64,000 nt of DNA from Collinsella sp. An268. GTDB taxonomy: Bacteria > Actinomycetota > Coriobacteriia > Coriobacteriales > Coriobacteriaceae. Shown piece by piece: positions 51,140 through 62,233 of the stretch (position 1 is its first letter; the number at the start of each line of letters is the position of its first letter). Made by a program: the position numbers and the translations under genes. The notes beneath the pieces are model-generated. The model was not told the origin of the DNA. It searched no databases and saw only the letters and a program-made list of their open reading frames with translations. The stretch is taken from assembly GCF_002159765.1 (NCBI RefSeq), contig NZ_NFJH01000003.1, positions 62,001 through 126,000 of the forward strand, read 5' to 3'.

Positions 51140-51895
51140 TTACATGCTCATGCCGCCGTCGATGGCGAGCACCTGGCCCGTGATGTAGGCGGCGTCGTCG
51201 GACACGAGAAATGCGATCGCATGCGCCACGTCCTCGGGCGCACCCAGGCGGCCGGCGGGGATCTGGGCGAGGGTGGCCTCGCGGGCGGCCTCGGGCATCG
51301 CGTCGGTCATGTCGGTCGCAATAAAGCCGGGGGCGACGGCGTTCACGCGGATGCCGGCGCCGGCGACCTCGCGGGCGATCGATTTGGTAAGGCCGATGAG
51401 GCCCGCCTTGCTCGCGGCGTAATTTGCCTGACCGGCGTTGCCGCGCAGCCCCACGACGGAGCTCAGGTTGACGATGGCGCCGGCGCGGGCGCGCATCATG
51501 GGACGCAAGACGGCCTTGGTCATAAGGAAGGCGCCGGTGAGGTTGGTGGCGATGACGGCCTCGAAATCCTCGGCGCTCATGCGCGCGGCCAGCTTGTCGC
51601 GCGTGATGCCGGCATTGTTGACGAGGATGTCGACGCCACCGAGCTCCTTGGCCGCGTCGACGAGCGCGGGCGCGGCCGCAGGATCGGTCGCGTTCGCCTT
51701 AACCGCGCGGACCTCGACGCCGAGCGCCGCGGCGGATGCGCGCGTCTCCTCGGCGGCAGCGGCATTGCCCGCATAGCTGAACACGATGTTTGCCCCGCGG
51801 CGCGCGAGCTCGAGCACGACGGCCCGCCCGATGCCCCGGCTGCCGCCCGTGACGATGGCGCACTTGCCGGCGAGGTTCTGGGGTGTCTCCTGCAT
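51140..51895 (-). CDS. fabG: 3-oxoacyl-ACP reductase FabG
   Basis: FabG reduces 3-oxoacyl-ACP with NADPH. The 251 residues contain the glycine-rich cofactor motif TGGSRGIG at 16-23, NNAGIT, the catalytic serine in NLSSVVG, and YAASKAGL (Tyr/Lys). The C-terminal QVLAIDGGMSM is typical. It lies between fabD (45-base gap) and fabF (45-base gap). Confidence 0.95.
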   Translation of the reverse strand: MQETPQNLAGKCAIVTGGSRGIGRAVVLELARRGANIVFSYAGNAAAAEETRASAAALGVEVRAVKANATDPAAAPALVDAAKELGGVDILVNNAGITRDKLAARMSAEDFEAVIATNLTGAFLMTKAVLRPMMRARAGAIVNLSSVVGLRGNAGQANYAASKAGLIGLTKSIAREVAGAGIRVNAVAPGFIATDMTDAMPEAAREATLAQIPAGRLGAPEDVAHAIAFLVSDDAAYITGQVLAIDGGMSM

Positions 51896-51940
51896 GGCTA
51901 TCCTTTCTAAGGGAGGGGTCGGTACAACATCCCGCCCCGG

Positions 51941-52909
51941 TTATGAGACCAGCGACTCGATGTCCGAGACGGTCTCGACGGACGTGCACGCGATGCCGGG
52001 CTCCGTCTTGCGTACGAGCCCCGAGAGCACGCGCCCCGGGCCAATCTCGATCACGCGGTCGACACCGAGCTCGGCGAGCCGGTGGATGGTGTCCTCCATG
52101 CGCACCGCGCTCTGCACCTGGCGAATGAGCAGCGCGGGCACGAGTTCGTCGATGCTACCGGAGGTCGACGCGGCGTCGAGCTCAGCCTCGCTCACCTCGC
52201 GGCCGAGCGTGTTGAAGAGCACCGGCACGCGCATGGCGCCGAAGCGCTCGGTTGCGAAGCGCTCGCGGAGCGCCTCGCCTGCAGGGGCCAGCAGCGAGGT
52301 GTGGAAGGGGCCGGAGACCTTGAGCGGGATGCAGCGGCGGGCGCCGGCCTCCTTGGCGAGAGCTGCTGCCGCCGCAACCGGTTCCGCATCGCCGGCGATG
52401 ACCGTCTGGCCGGGGCAGTTGTAGTTGGAGACCTCGACGACCTCGCCGTCCGCAGCGGCCGCCTGCGCGGCGGCGACAGAGCGCTCCACCTGCTCGCGAT
52501 CGATGCCCAGCACCGAGATCATGGCCGTCTTGCGCCCGGACGCCGCCTCGGCCATCGCACGGCCGCGGAAGGCGGCGAGCGCCACGGCCTGCGCGGGCTC
52601 GAACACGCCGGCATAGGCGAGGGCGGAGTACTCGCCGAGCGAGAGGCCGGCGGCGTAGTCCGCCTGGATGCCCCGCTCGGCAAGCACCGCCGTAAGGCCG
52701 CATGCAAAGGCGACCATCGCCGGTTGCGTGTAGGCGGTATCCGAAATCTTGCCCTCGGGGTCCTCGAACATGAGCGTCTTGAGGTCGAAGTCGACCGCGG
52801 CATCCGCCTCGTCGATCACGCGGGCAAACGCCGGGTAGGTCTCGTACAGATCGGCGCCCATGCCCGCATGCTGCGAGCCCTGGCCGGCAAAAAGAAACGC
52901 GAGCGCCAT
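51941..52909 (-). CDS. fabD: Malonyl-CoA:ACP transacylase FabD
   Basis: FabD moves malonyl from CoA to ACP. The 322 residues have [14 protein letters not shown] at the start, the nucleophile Ser90 in [12 protein letters not shown], the catalytic histidine in GPFHTSLL, and an arginine in [15 protein letters not shown] precedes the ATG; the fabK stop is 4 bases upstream. Confidence 0.95.
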   Translation of the reverse strand: MALAFLFAGQGSQHAGMGADLYETYPAFARVIDEADAAVDFDLKTLMFEDPEGKISDTAYTQPAMVAFACGLTAVLAERGIQADYAAGLSLGEYSALAYAGVFEPAQAVALAAFRGRAMAEAASGRKTAMISVLGIDREQVERSVAAAQAAAADGEVVEVSNYNCPGQTVIAGDAEPVAAAAALAKEAGARRCIPLKVSGPFHTSLLAPAGEALRERFATERFGAMRVPVLFNTLGREVSEAELDAASTSGSIDELVPALLIRQVQSAVRMEDTIHRLAELGVDRVIEIGPGRVLSGLVRKTEPGIACTSVETVSDIESLVS

Positions 52910-52913
52910 GGGG

Positions 52914-53846
52914 CTACACCTCCAACCCAGCTATGACCGCGCGTGCGCCGGCCACGAGGTCCTCCAGTATGGCGCGCACCGGACGCACCTCGTGCACCAT
53001 GCCCGCCACCTGGCCGCACATGAAGCTTCCGGTATCGATGTCGCCGTCGAACACGGCGCGGCGAAGGCTGCCGAGCGTGAGCGCCTCGAGCTCGTCGCGC
53101 TTGGTGTCGGTGCGCTCCAGCTCCAGATACCTCTTGGTCATCTTGTTCTTAAGGCAGCGCACGGGGGCACCGGCGGGACGGCCCGTCACCACGGTGTCGT
53201 TCACGCCGGCCGCAACGACCTTGTCCTTATAGTTCTGGTGGATGGGGCACTCCTCGCTCGCCAGCAGGCACGTGCCCACCTGCACGCCGCAGGCACCGAG
53301 GGCAAGGGCCGCCGCCATGCCGCGCCCGTCGGCAATGCCGCCCGCCGCGATGACGGGGAGGTCGGGCACCGCATCCACCACGGCGGGCACGAGCGCCATC
53401 GTGGTGGCCTCGCCCACGTGTCCGCCGGACTCGGTACCCTCGGCGATGATGCCGTCGATGGGCAGGCGCGCGAGGCGCTTGGCGAGAATGGGCGCGGCGA
53501 CCACGGGAAAGACCTTGATGCCGGCCTCCTTCCACGCATCGATGTACTTGGCGGGGTTGCCGGCGCCGGTGGTGATGACCGAGACGCCCTCCTCAACCAC
53601 CACGCGTGCGCACTCATCGATGTGCGGGTTCATGAGCATGAGGTTCACGCCAAAGGGCTTGTCGGTCGCGGCGGCAGCGGCGCGGATCTCTGCGCGGAGC
53701 GCCTCACCGGTGAGGCCGCCGCCCGCCACGAGGCCGAGCGCGCCCGCATTCGAGCAAGCCGCCGCAAACGCGCCGGTGGCGATGTTGGCCATACCACCCT
53801 GGATGATGGGGAATTCCGTCCCCAGAATCTCGTTCAGCTTCTTCAT
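52914..53846 (-). CDS. fabK: Enoyl-ACP reductase II FabK
   Basis: FabK reduces the enoyl double bond with NAD(P)H and FMN, as a TIM-barrel enzyme related to nitronate monooxygenase. The 310 residues have [14 protein letters not shown] at the start, [24 protein letters not shown] and [21 protein letters not shown]. It replaces FabI, so triclosan resistance is expected for this step. It lies 174 bases behind fabH, a gap with a small hairpin (GCCGCAT/ATGCGGC), and 4 bases ahead of fabD. Confidence 0.94.
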   Translation of the reverse strand: MKKLNEILGTEFPIIQGGMANIATGAFAAACSNAGALGLVAGGGLTGEALRAEIRAAAAATDKPFGVNLMLMNPHIDECARVVVEEGVSVITTGAGNPAKYIDAWKEAGIKVFPVVAAPILAKRLARLPIDGIIAEGTESGGHVGEATTMALVPAVVDAVPDLPVIAAGGIADGRGMAAALALGACGVQVGTCLLASEECPIHQNYKDKVVAAGVNDTVVTGRPAGAPVRCLKNKMTKRYLELERTDTKRDELEALTLGSLRRAVFDGDIDTGSFMCGQVAGMVHEVRPVRAILEDLVAGARAVIAGLEV

Positions 53847-54020
53847 CTGGCTATCCGTTCCTTTCCGTGGTCCCGCGTGCGCGCGTTGCGTTTGGGGACG
53901 GGGTTGCTGGATCTAATGCGGACGCTGGCGCCCTGCTTGGGTGCCCCGCGCAAAGCGAGGCCGCGCTTGCCGGGACGGGCCGCCGCATGAGGAAATGCGG
54001 CCCCGCCCCAAGCCCAACGC

Positions 54021-55034
54021 CTAGGGGGCGACCTCAACCAAGCAGCTCGCCCAGGTGAGGCCCGCGCCAAAGCCCGCCATCACCACGCGCGCCGGAGAGG
54101 AAAGCTCACCGGTGCGCACGAGCTCGTCGAGCAGAATCGGCACACTCGCCGCGCTCGTGTTGCCCGTGTGGTCGATGTTGCCGGCGCAGCGCTCGGGATC
54201 GACCCCGAGCTTGCGCACTGCCACGTCCACGATGCGCTTGTTTGCCTGGTGGAAGACGAAGCGATCCACATCGGTCGCCTCCACCCCGGCGGCGGTGAGC
54301 ACCTCGGCGGTGCAGCGCGGCAGCACCTCAGTGGCAAAGCGAAAGACCGCCCGGCCGTCCATGGAGAGATGACTCGCGAGCGGCGCACCCTGCGCGTCGA
54401 CCGCGCCCGCGCCCGGAGCGAAGAGCGCCTCGTCGTTGCCGCGCGAACCCCACGTCGCCACGAGGTCCGGCGCGCCGGCAGCGCGCTCGAGCACCGCGGC
54501 GCCCGCACCGTCGCCAAAGAGCACGCAGGTGGAGCGATCGGAGAAGTCGACCACACGGCTCAGCTCCTCGGCGCCCACCACAAGCGCGAGCGGGCGCGAC
54601 GCGCGCTCGATAAGGCAGCCCGCGGTGTAGAGCGCGTAGACGAAGCCCGCGCAGGCCGCGTTGACATCGAGGCAGAGCGTGTCCTCGGCAAGCCCGAGCT
54701 CGCGCTCGAGCAAACACGCCGTAGAGGGCGTCGCCGCCGACGGGGTGAAGGTGGCGACGAGGCAGACGCCCACCTCCTCGGCCGTGCGCCCGCTCGCTGC
54801 AAGCGCGCGGCGCGCCGCCTCGCAAGCGAGGGTGAGCTGCGACTCGCCCTTGGCGCGGTCGCAATAGCGGCGCGAACGGATGCCCGTGCGGGTGGAAATC
54901 CACTCGTCGGAGGTATCCACGATCTGCGCGAGATCGTCGTTGGTGACCGTACGGCTCGGAAGCGCCGAGCCCGTGCCCACAATGCGCACACCCGGCACGC
55001 GCCCGACCTGCCCTGTCTGCATCTCGTTCGTCAT
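54021..55034 (-). CDS. fabH: Beta-ketoacyl-ACP synthase III FabH
   Basis: FabH starts fatty-acid synthesis by condensing acetyl-CoA or a branched acyl-CoA with malonyl-ACP. The 337 residues have Cys128 in LDVNAACAGF, the histidine in FVFHQANKRI, the asparagine in GNTSAASVPI, and TRTGIRSRR near the N-terminus. The start overlaps the accA stop by 4 bases (ATGA), a sign of translational coupling. Confidence 0.95.
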   Translation of the reverse strand: MTNEMQTGQVGRVPGVRIVGTGSALPSRTVTNDDLAQIVDTSDEWISTRTGIRSRRYCDRAKGESQLTLACEAARRALAASGRTAEEVGVCLVATFTPSAATPSTACLLERELGLAEDTLCLDVNAACAGFVYALYTAGCLIERASRPLALVVGAEELSRVVDFSDRSTCVLFGDGAGAAVLERAAGAPDLVATWGSRGNDEALFAPGAGAVDAQGAPLASHLSMDGRAVFRFATEVLPRCTAEVLTAAGVEATDVDRFVFHQANKRIVDVAVRKLGVDPERCAGNIDHTGNTSAASVPILLDELVRTGELSSPARVVMAGFGAGLTWASCLVEVAP

Positions 55035-55981
55035 ACGCGTCCCCGCTTCACGGCCGTCGCGCCCATGGCGCGGAACTTCCGGTACCGGTCCTCCACGATT
55101 GCGGTGCGGCTCATCTTCTCCAGCTCGGCCAGCTCACGGGTGAGCGCGGTGTCCACCACCTGGAAGAGCGCGGCGGGGTTCTCGTGCGCCCCGCCCGCGG
55201 GCTCGGGGATGATTCCGTCGATCACGCCCAGCTCAAGCAGGTCGTCTGCCGTGAGCTTCATGACCTCGCACGCCTCGTCGGCTCGGCTCGCGTCCTTCCA
55301 CAGAATCGAGGCGAAACCCTCGGGCGAGAGCACCGAGTACACCGCGTTCTCGAGCATGAGCACCCGGTTGCCCACGGCGAGCGCAAGCGCGCCGCCCGAA
55401 CCGCCCTCGCCGGTGATGACCGAGACGACCGGCACGGTGAGCGAGCTCATGAGCTCGATGGAGCGGGCGATTGCCTCGCCCTGACCGTGCTCTTCGGCCT
55501 CGAGCCCCGGATAGGCGCCCGATGTGTCCACGAACGTGATGATGGGGCGGCCGAACTTCTCGGCAGCGCGCATGATGCGCTGGGCCTTGCGGTACCCCTC
55601 GGGCGATGCCATGCCAAAGTTGCAGGCGATGCGCTCCTCGATGGTGGCGCCCTTGCGGTTGCCGATCACGGTAACCGGACGTCCATGGAAGCGCGCGATG
55701 CCGCCCATGATGCTCGGGTCGTCGGTCATGGAGCGGTCGCCGTGCTGCTCGAAGAAGTCACCGAAGAGCGCCTTGATGAACTCGGCCACACCCGGACGGC
55801 CCGGCTGCCGGGCGAGGGCCACGCGCTGGGCCGCGGTGAGCACGTCCGTCGGGGCGGCATCCGCCGCGGGGCGGGCGACCTCGGCCGGCGCGCCGTCGGT
55901 GGCCGTCATGCCGGCCGCCGCCGTGACGCGCTCGGCGAGTGCCTCGGTGTTGGCGAGCTTATCGGTCGTGGGTTCGGTCAC
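55031..55981 (-). CDS. accA: Acetyl-CoA carboxylase carboxyltransferase alpha subunit
   Basis: With AccD it transfers CO2 from biotin to acetyl-CoA. The 316 residues contain [66 protein letters not shown] and [16 protein letters not shown], all typical. GTG at 55981 is chosen: AAGGGAGG lies 8 bases upstream, and the accD gene overlaps by 23 bases. The first 60 residues are Ala-rich and not conserved. It is followed by fabH with a 4-base overlap. Confidence 0.93.
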   Translation of the reverse strand: MTEPTTDKLANTEALAERVTAAAGMTATDGAPAEVARPAADAAPTDVLTAAQRVALARQPGRPGVAEFIKALFGDFFEQHGDRSMTDDPSIMGGIARFHGRPVTVIGNRKGATIEERIACNFGMASPEGYRKAQRIMRAAEKFGRPIITFVDTSGAYPGLEAEEHGQGEAIARSIELMSSLTVPVVSVITGEGGSGGALALAVGNRVLMLENAVYSVLSPEGFASILWKDASRADEACEVMKLTADDLLELGVIDGIIPEPAGGAHENPAALFQVVDTALTRELAELEKMSRTAIVEDRYRKFRAMGATAVKRGRV

Positions 55982-56843
55982 GGTTGACACCTCCCTTTCC
56001 ATGCAGGGCGAGCACGCGGATGAGCATCGAGCGCATCCGCGCGCGCGGAACGACGGCGTCGAGGAAGCCGTGCTCGAGCTGGAACTCGGCGCTCTGGAAG
56101 CCCTCGGGGAGCTTCTCGCCGATAGTCTGCTCGATCACGCGCGGGCCGGCAAAGCCGATGAGCGCGCCCGGCTCGGCGAGCATGATGTCGCCCAGGCTCG
56201 CAAAGCTCGCGGTGACGCCGCCCGTGGTGGGGTGCGTGAGCACCGAGATGTAGAGGCCGCCCTTGTCGGAGAAGCGCTGGATGGCCGCGGAGGTCTTGGC
56301 CATCTGCATGAGCGAGACGATGCCCTCCTGCATGCGTGCGCCGCCCGAGGCGGAGAAGATGATGAGCGGCAGGTGGCTCTTGCCCGCACGCTCGATGAGC
56401 CGTGCGAGCTTCTCGCCCACCACGGCACCCATGCTCGCCATGAGGAAGCCCGTATCGAGCGCCGCCACGGCCACGCGCACGCCGCCGATCTTACCGAGGC
56501 CCGTTACCACGGCGTCGCCGAGATGGGTCTTGGCGTTGAGACCCTTGAGCTTCTCGGGGTAGCCCGGAAAGTCGAGCGGGTCGCGCGAGACGAGGTTGGG
56601 GTCGAGTTCCTTAAAGGAGCCCTCGTCGAGGATGATGTGCAGACGCTCGCGCGCCGGCAGCGGGAAGTGGTGCCCACAATAGGGGCACACGCGCTGGTTG
56701 GCGGCGAGCTCCTCCTCGGGGAGGTCGCGCCCGCACGAGGGGCACGTCGTCGCCGCGGTGCGCCGGCGCTCGGTGGCGGCCCCGCCGCGGAGCTTCTTGA
56801 GGGCGAGCAGCCGTTGCCGGCGCTCAGCCAGAATTCCGGCCAT
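55959..56843 (-). CDS. accD: Acetyl-CoA carboxylase carboxyltransferase beta subunit
   Basis: The 294 residues carry the zinc ribbon Cys34, Cys37, Cys53 and Cys56 (CPSC and CPYC) and the carboxyltransferase core with [28 protein letters not shown] and [15 protein letters not shown]. AccA and AccD act together as a tetramer. The start is right at the accC stop with no gap, and the end overlaps accA by 23 bases. Confidence 0.94.
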   Translation of the reverse strand: MAGILAERRQRLLALKKLRGGAATERRRTAATTCPSCGRDLPEEELAANQRVCPYCGHHFPLPARERLHIILDEGSFKELDPNLVSRDPLDFPGYPEKLKGLNAKTHLGDAVVTGLGKIGGVRVAVAALDTGFLMASMGAVVGEKLARLIERAGKSHLPLIIFSASGGARMQEGIVSLMQMAKTSAAIQRFSDKGGLYISVLTHPTTGGVTASFASLGDIMLAEPGALIGFAGPRVIEQTIGEKLPEGFQSAEFQLEHGFLDAVVPRARMRSMLIRVLALHGKGGVNRDRTHDR

Positions 56844-58361
<1,518 letters not shown>

Positions 58362-58371
58362 AGCCTACCGC

Positions 58372-58884
58372 CTAGTCCTCGCGGTAACGGATGATGGGCG
58401 CACCGAACTCCACAAGCTCGCCGTCGGCCACGAGGACCTCCTCGATGGTGCAGTCGCAGGGAGCCGGCACCTCGCTCATCATCTTCATGGCCTCGAGAAG
58501 GCAGACCGTATCGCCCTTCTTTACGTGGTCGCCCGGCTGGACGTACGGGTCCTTATCGGGCGCGGGCGCCGCGTAGAACACGCCCACGAGCGGCGCGGTG
58601 ATGCACGTGCCGGTATCCGCCGGAGAGCTCTCCGCCGGTGCCTGTGCAGGTGCCGCAGGCACCGGAGCTGTCGCCGGGACGGGCGCAGACGGCGCCACGG
58701 GGGCTGCCGGCGCGGCCGGGGAGGCGGGCACGGCGACGGGAAGGATCACGGGCGCCGGGGCCGCGGGGGCCTGCGCCTTCTCGAGCTCGAGCTCGACGCC
58801 CTCCCACGCGAGCTTGAGCCGTGTGGCGCTACCCGCCTCAAACCGGTCCATCACATCGTAGATATCTTGCGCTTTCACACCCAT
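58372..58884 (-). CDS. accB: Biotin carboxyl carrier protein AccB
   Basis: The 170 residues consist of a short N-terminal helix region, an Ala/Pro-rich linker at about 38-90 and a biotinyl domain with Lys134 in LLEAMKMMSEV. The linker lets the biotin arm swing between AccC and AccA/AccD. The ATG at 58884 follows GAAGGAGG and is preferred over one 21 codons earlier. It lies 10 bases ahead of accC and 86 bases behind acpP. Confidence 0.94.
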   Translation of the reverse strand: MGVKAQDIYDVMDRFEAGSATRLKLAWEGVELELEKAQAPAAPAPVILPVAVPASPAAPAAPVAPSAPVPATAPVPAAPAQAPAESSPADTGTCITAPLVGVFYAAPAPDKDPYVQPGDHVKKGDTVCLLEAMKMMSEVPAPCDCTIEEVLVADGELVEFGAPIIRYRED

Positions 58885-58970
58885 GCTTCCTCCTTCGGCC
58901 AGGCAGGACCCCTGCCCCGCCGGCACCGCCCTGGCACGTCGGGGCACAAGGCCCCGTCTGTCATCCCGCG

Positions 58971-59201
58971 TTACGCGAGCTTCTGCTCGATGTAGTCGGC
59001 CAGATCGCCCACGGTCTTGAACTGATCGAGCTCGGCGTCGTCGATCTCGACCTCAAAGGCCTCCTCGAGCGCCATGACGAGCTCCATCGCCGCGAGCGAG
59101 TCGGCGCCCAGGTCCTCCTCGAGCTTGGCCTCACGGGTGACCTTCTCCAGGTCGCACCCGACGGTCTCGGAGATGACCTCGCACATCTTCTGGAAATCCA
59201 T
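58971..59201 (-). CDS. acpP: Acyl carrier protein AcpP
   Basis: The 76-residue acidic carrier holds growing acyl chains on a phosphopantetheine arm. The attachment site is Ser35 in LGADSLAAMELV. The fold is four helices with DDAELDQFKTVGDLADYIEQ. ATG at 59201 has GGAAAGGACAG upstream; sequence farther upstream in frame is not ACP-like. It is the first gene of the operon, so its promoter drives all twelve genes down to the MarR regulator, unless a second promoter exists. Confidence 0.95.
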   Translation of the reverse strand: MDFQKMCEVISETVGCDLEKVTREAKLEEDLGADSLAAMELVMALEEAFEVEIDDAELDQFKTVGDLADYIEQKLA

Positions 59202-59300
59202 GGTCTGTCCTTTCCGGGCCGAGGGCCCTTCTGGTCGTGGTGGGCGACGCCGCACGTTTGCGGCGCCCGTCTTTTGCGAGGCTCGCTTCCGGCAAACTCT

Positions 59301-59342
59301 CTCAAAAAACTTAGTTAAAGTATTTTAGTTTTGAGTTTTGAG
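59301..59342. promoter_or_regulatory. Promoter and operator-like region between acpP and the antiterminator gene
   Basis: The 316-base divergent gap is AT-rich here. ACTTAGTTAAAGT has ACTT/AAGT arms; CTCAAAA and TTTTGAG lie in inverted orientation around it, and TTTTGAG is repeated in tandem. TTAGTTAAAG resembles half of the 46.25 kb palindromes. TAAAAT on the acpP side is a possible -10. A small GCAAC/GTTGC hairpin lies nearer the antiterminator gene. Binding by the FabT-like regulator is inferred. Confidence 0.45.
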
Positions 59343-59517
59343 TCATGGCCGAGAATCAGGGATTTCCCCGTTCTCCTCAGGCTCTGCACAAATTGACGTT
59401 TACTGTCATTACGTCAATACCATTTTGATACTCAACGCTGCACGCTGCGGCCACCGCAACCTTCCGTTGCATCGGCGGGGGCGGTATACGAAAATGGACG
59501 AGACGAGAGGAGCGCCC

Positions 59518-60351
59518 GTGCGTGCCATTCAGCGCATCAACCATAACGCCGCCATCTGCGAGGACGGCGCCGGGCACCAGCTCATTGCGCTGGGGCGCGG
59601 CATTGGGTTTGGCGATATGCCGCACGAGGTCAATCTGGAGGACGTCAAGCGGACGTTTTACGGCATCGACCGCAAGTACCTGGCGTTTATCGACGAGGTG
59701 GACCCCGATGTGCTGGAGTTTTCCGCCCAGCTCGCTGACATCGTGACGCAGCAGGTCTCCTACGAGCTCTCCCCCAACCTGCCCATCACGCTCGCCGACC
59801 ATATCCAGTTCGCGCTCAAGCGCGCACGCGAGCACCTGGTTGTTCCCATGCCGCTCGCCGAGGACGTGCAGCAGGCGCACCCGGTGGAGTACCGCCTGGC
59901 CGAGATGGCCGTGCGCGGTATGCAGAAGACCTTTAAGGTGCGCATGGACCGGCATGAGGCCACGGGCGTGGCGCTCTCCATCGTCAACGCCGCCGTGGCG
60001 CCGAGTCAGCGCCGGGCACTCGCCACCAAGCGCGAGGAACGCCTCTTGGAGCACGTTGCCGAGGCCGTCGAGCGCGAGATGGGCGTCACCGTCGACCGCG
60101 ATTCATTTGCCTACGCGCGCTTTACCACGCACATACGCTACCTCATCGAGCGGGTGCAGAAGGGCGAGCCCATCGAGTCGGAGAACTGCGGCCTCTATGA
60201 GGTGCTCGCCGAGCAGTACCCGCGCGCCGCGACGTGCGCACGGGCACTTGCCGCCGAGATCCAGGCGGCTTACGGCGAGCCCCTCACCGATGAGGAGCTC
60301 GTCTACCTCATCATGCACATCAACCGGATCGTGCCGTCCACCGCCGCATAG
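59518..60351 (+). CDS. BglG/LicT-family transcriptional antiterminator (second)
   Basis: The protein is 277 residues: a CAT RNA-binding domain at about 1-55 (VRAIQRINHNAAICEDGAGH), then PRD1 and PRD2 at about 65-165 and 170-275, with histidines in TLADHIQFALKRA, the LSEV-like middle of PRD2 and MHINRIV. GTG at 59518 is the start, with GAGAGGAG just upstream; an ATG eight codons earlier has no ribosome site and lies outside the domain. It is closely built like the antiterminator at 22 kb. A terminator leader lies between this gene and the EIIBC gene, which would be its target. Confidence 0.9.
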   Translation: MRAIQRINHNAAICEDGAGHQLIALGRGIGFGDMPHEVNLEDVKRTFYGIDRKYLAFIDEVDPDVLEFSAQLADIVTQQVSYELSPNLPITLADHIQFALKRAREHLVVPMPLAEDVQQAHPVEYRLAEMAVRGMQKTFKVRMDRHEATGVALSIVNAAVAPSQRRALATKREERLLEHVAEAVEREMGVTVDRDSFAYARFTTHIRYLIERVQKGEPIESENCGLYEVLAEQYPRAATCARALAAEIQAAYGEPLTDEELVYLIMHINRIVPSTAA

Positions 60352-60442
60352 CTACCGCTCGCGGAACAAAACTACACTGCGGCAGGCCGCCCCCTCTGCA
60401 TCGAGCCTATACTCACCGTGCATTGGGTGCTACGCACGGCTC

Positions 60443-60511
60443 GCTCCGTACGGCATTACCGATCACCAGAAGCCGTTCGCGGTTTCTGTCGGTGTGCCGC
60501 GGAGCTTTTTT
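60443..60511 (+). promoter_or_regulatory. Leader terminator upstream of the second EIIBC gene
   Basis: GCTCCGTACGGCA pairs with TGCCGCGGAGC (one bulge), followed by six Ts. Upstream, GAGCC and GGCTC enclose a GTGC-TAC-GCAC hairpin whose end overlaps the first arm of the terminator, which would fit a competing antiterminator. TATACT near 60408 could be the promoter. The remaining bases up to the EIIBC start at 60674 hold no second feature that I can support. Confidence 0.7.
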
Positions 60512-60673
60512 CATGCCGCGTGGAACCCGCTGCCATGCACGATTCCCCGCCACAGCAAAATCGCTCCGGAGCACCGCGCGGTGATGCGCACACCGCGCGG
60601 CCGTCGAGGCCCCGCATGTTCAGGCGGAGAGGCGCCGCGCCCCCCGCACCAACCCCAACGAGATGGGAGCAAC

Positions 60674-62101
60674 ATGGCAGTCGACAACAAACAGATTGCT
60701 CAAGACGTACTCGCCGCCGTGGGAGGCGCCGCCAACGTCACGAGCGCCACGCATTGCATGACGCGCCTGCGCCTCAACCTTAAGGACCAGTCGGTCCCCA
60801 ACGACGATGAGGTGAAGAAGATCAAGGGCGTGCTGGGCGCGCAGTGGTCGGGCGGCCAGTATCAGGTCATCATCGGGCAGAACGTGCCCAAGGTCTACGC
60901 CGAGGCCGTCAAGCTCGGCGTGCCCGGCGAGGGAGCCATCGCCGAGAACCTCGACCCCGACATGCCCAAGGAGAAACTCACTCCCAAGCGGGTGGGCCAG
61001 AACATCCTCAACTACCTCTCAAAGTCGATGGTCGCGCTGATTCCGCTCATGATGGGCGCGTCGCTGTTCAAGGCGATCGGCGCGCTTCTCGGGCCCGACA
61101 TGCTCAACCTGGTTACAGCGGATAGCAGCTTCATCACGCTCTGCAACGCGATGTTCAACGCAGGCTTCTACTTCATACCGATTTACCTCGGGTACTCCGC
61201 AGCTAAAAACATCGGCGTGACGCCGGTCCTCGGCATGCTCATGGGTGGCGCGTTGATCTCTCCCGATCTCATCGCCCTGGCTGGCCAGCCGTTTGATGTT
61301 TACGGCATCCCGACCACCATGCAGAATTATTCTCAAACGGTTCTTCCCATTATTCTCTCGATCTGGGTTATGAGCTATGTCGAGAAGCTCTTCAAGAAGA
61401 TCGTTCCCGATACGCTTGCCACGATCTTTGTTCCCTTCTTGACGATGGTGGTCATGCTGCCGGTCTCGCTGTGCCTCCTTGCCCCGATTGGCAACTGGGC
61501 CGGCCAGCTCGTTGCGGGATTCATCGCGAGCCTGACGGGGCCCGGCCTCGGCATCCTGGGCGCCATCATCATCGGCGGCTTCTGGGAGTTCCTGGTCATG
61601 ACCGGCATGCATATCGCGGTTCTTGGCATCGGTATGACCGGATTTCTTCAGACGGGCAGCCAGACGGGTGCCATGGTGTGCGCTGGCTATGCAACCATCG
61701 CCGTCTGGGGTATGTGCTTGGGCATCGCGCTGCGCACCAAAAATAAGAACGACCGCTCCACTGCGCTCGGCTGCTTCGTTTCGGGCATGATCGGCGGCGT
61801 GACCGAGCCTGGCCTGTACGGTATCGGCTTCAAGTTCAAGCGCGCCATGATCGGCATGGTCGTGGGCGGCGCCGTCGCGGGCATCTATTCCGTTCTGACG
61901 AATGTGACCACGTATGTCATGGCGAGTTCAAATATCCTTTGCTTGATCCAATTCACTGGCGGCAGCACCATGAACATCGTCAACGGCTGCATCGCCTCCG
62001 CTTTGGCGCTGATCGTTTCAACGGTTGTGACCTTCCTTACGGGTATGACCAAGGATGAAATCGCCCAAAGCGCTCTCGAGACCGAGGAGTCAGGGTTATA
62101 A
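60674..62101 (+). CDS. PTS EIIBC, glucose/beta-glucoside family (second)
   Basis: The protein is 475 residues. EIIB at about 1-90 has the phosphorylated Cys28 in ATHCMTRLRLNL; EIIC from about 105 to 460 has ten or so membrane segments with the substrate loop GGVTEPGLYG. There is no EIIA domain. It is a paralogue of the EIIBC at 20.5 kb (shared FYFIPI, AAK and GIP motifs). GGGAGC precedes the ATG. The ChbG-like gene follows by 132 bases. A deacetylase next to a PTS suggests an N-acetylated sugar as the substrate. Confidence 0.92.
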   Translation: MAVDNKQIAQDVLAAVGGAANVTSATHCMTRLRLNLKDQSVPNDDEVKKIKGVLGAQWSGGQYQVIIGQNVPKVYAEAVKLGVPGEGAIAENLDPDMPKEKLTPKRVGQNILNYLSKSMVALIPLMMGASLFKAIGALLGPDMLNLVTADSSFITLCNAMFNAGFYFIPIYLGYSAAKNIGVTPVLGMLMGGALISPDLIALAGQPFDVYGIPTTMQNYSQTVLPIILSIWVMSYVEKLFKKIVPDTLATIFVPFLTMVVMLPVSLCLLAPIGNWAGQLVAGFIASLTGPGLGILGAIIIGGFWEFLVMTGMHIAVLGIGMTGFLQTGSQTGAMVCAGYATIAVWGMCLGIALRTKNKNDRSTALGCFVSGMIGGVTEPGLYGIGFKFKRAMIGMVVGGAVAGIYSVLTNVTTYVMASSNILCLIQFTGGSTMNIVNGCIASALALIVSTVVTFLTGMTKDEIAQSALETEESGL

Positions 62102-62233
62102 GGTTCGCGGCGCTCGATAACACCCGATACGGATAAGATTGATTTGGGCGCCGCCCGAGCGTCATCCATGGGGGAATTGCGCCAGATGACCCCTCACCTA
62201 TCCGCTCTGTGCAGCTTTTGATGGAGGTTTCAC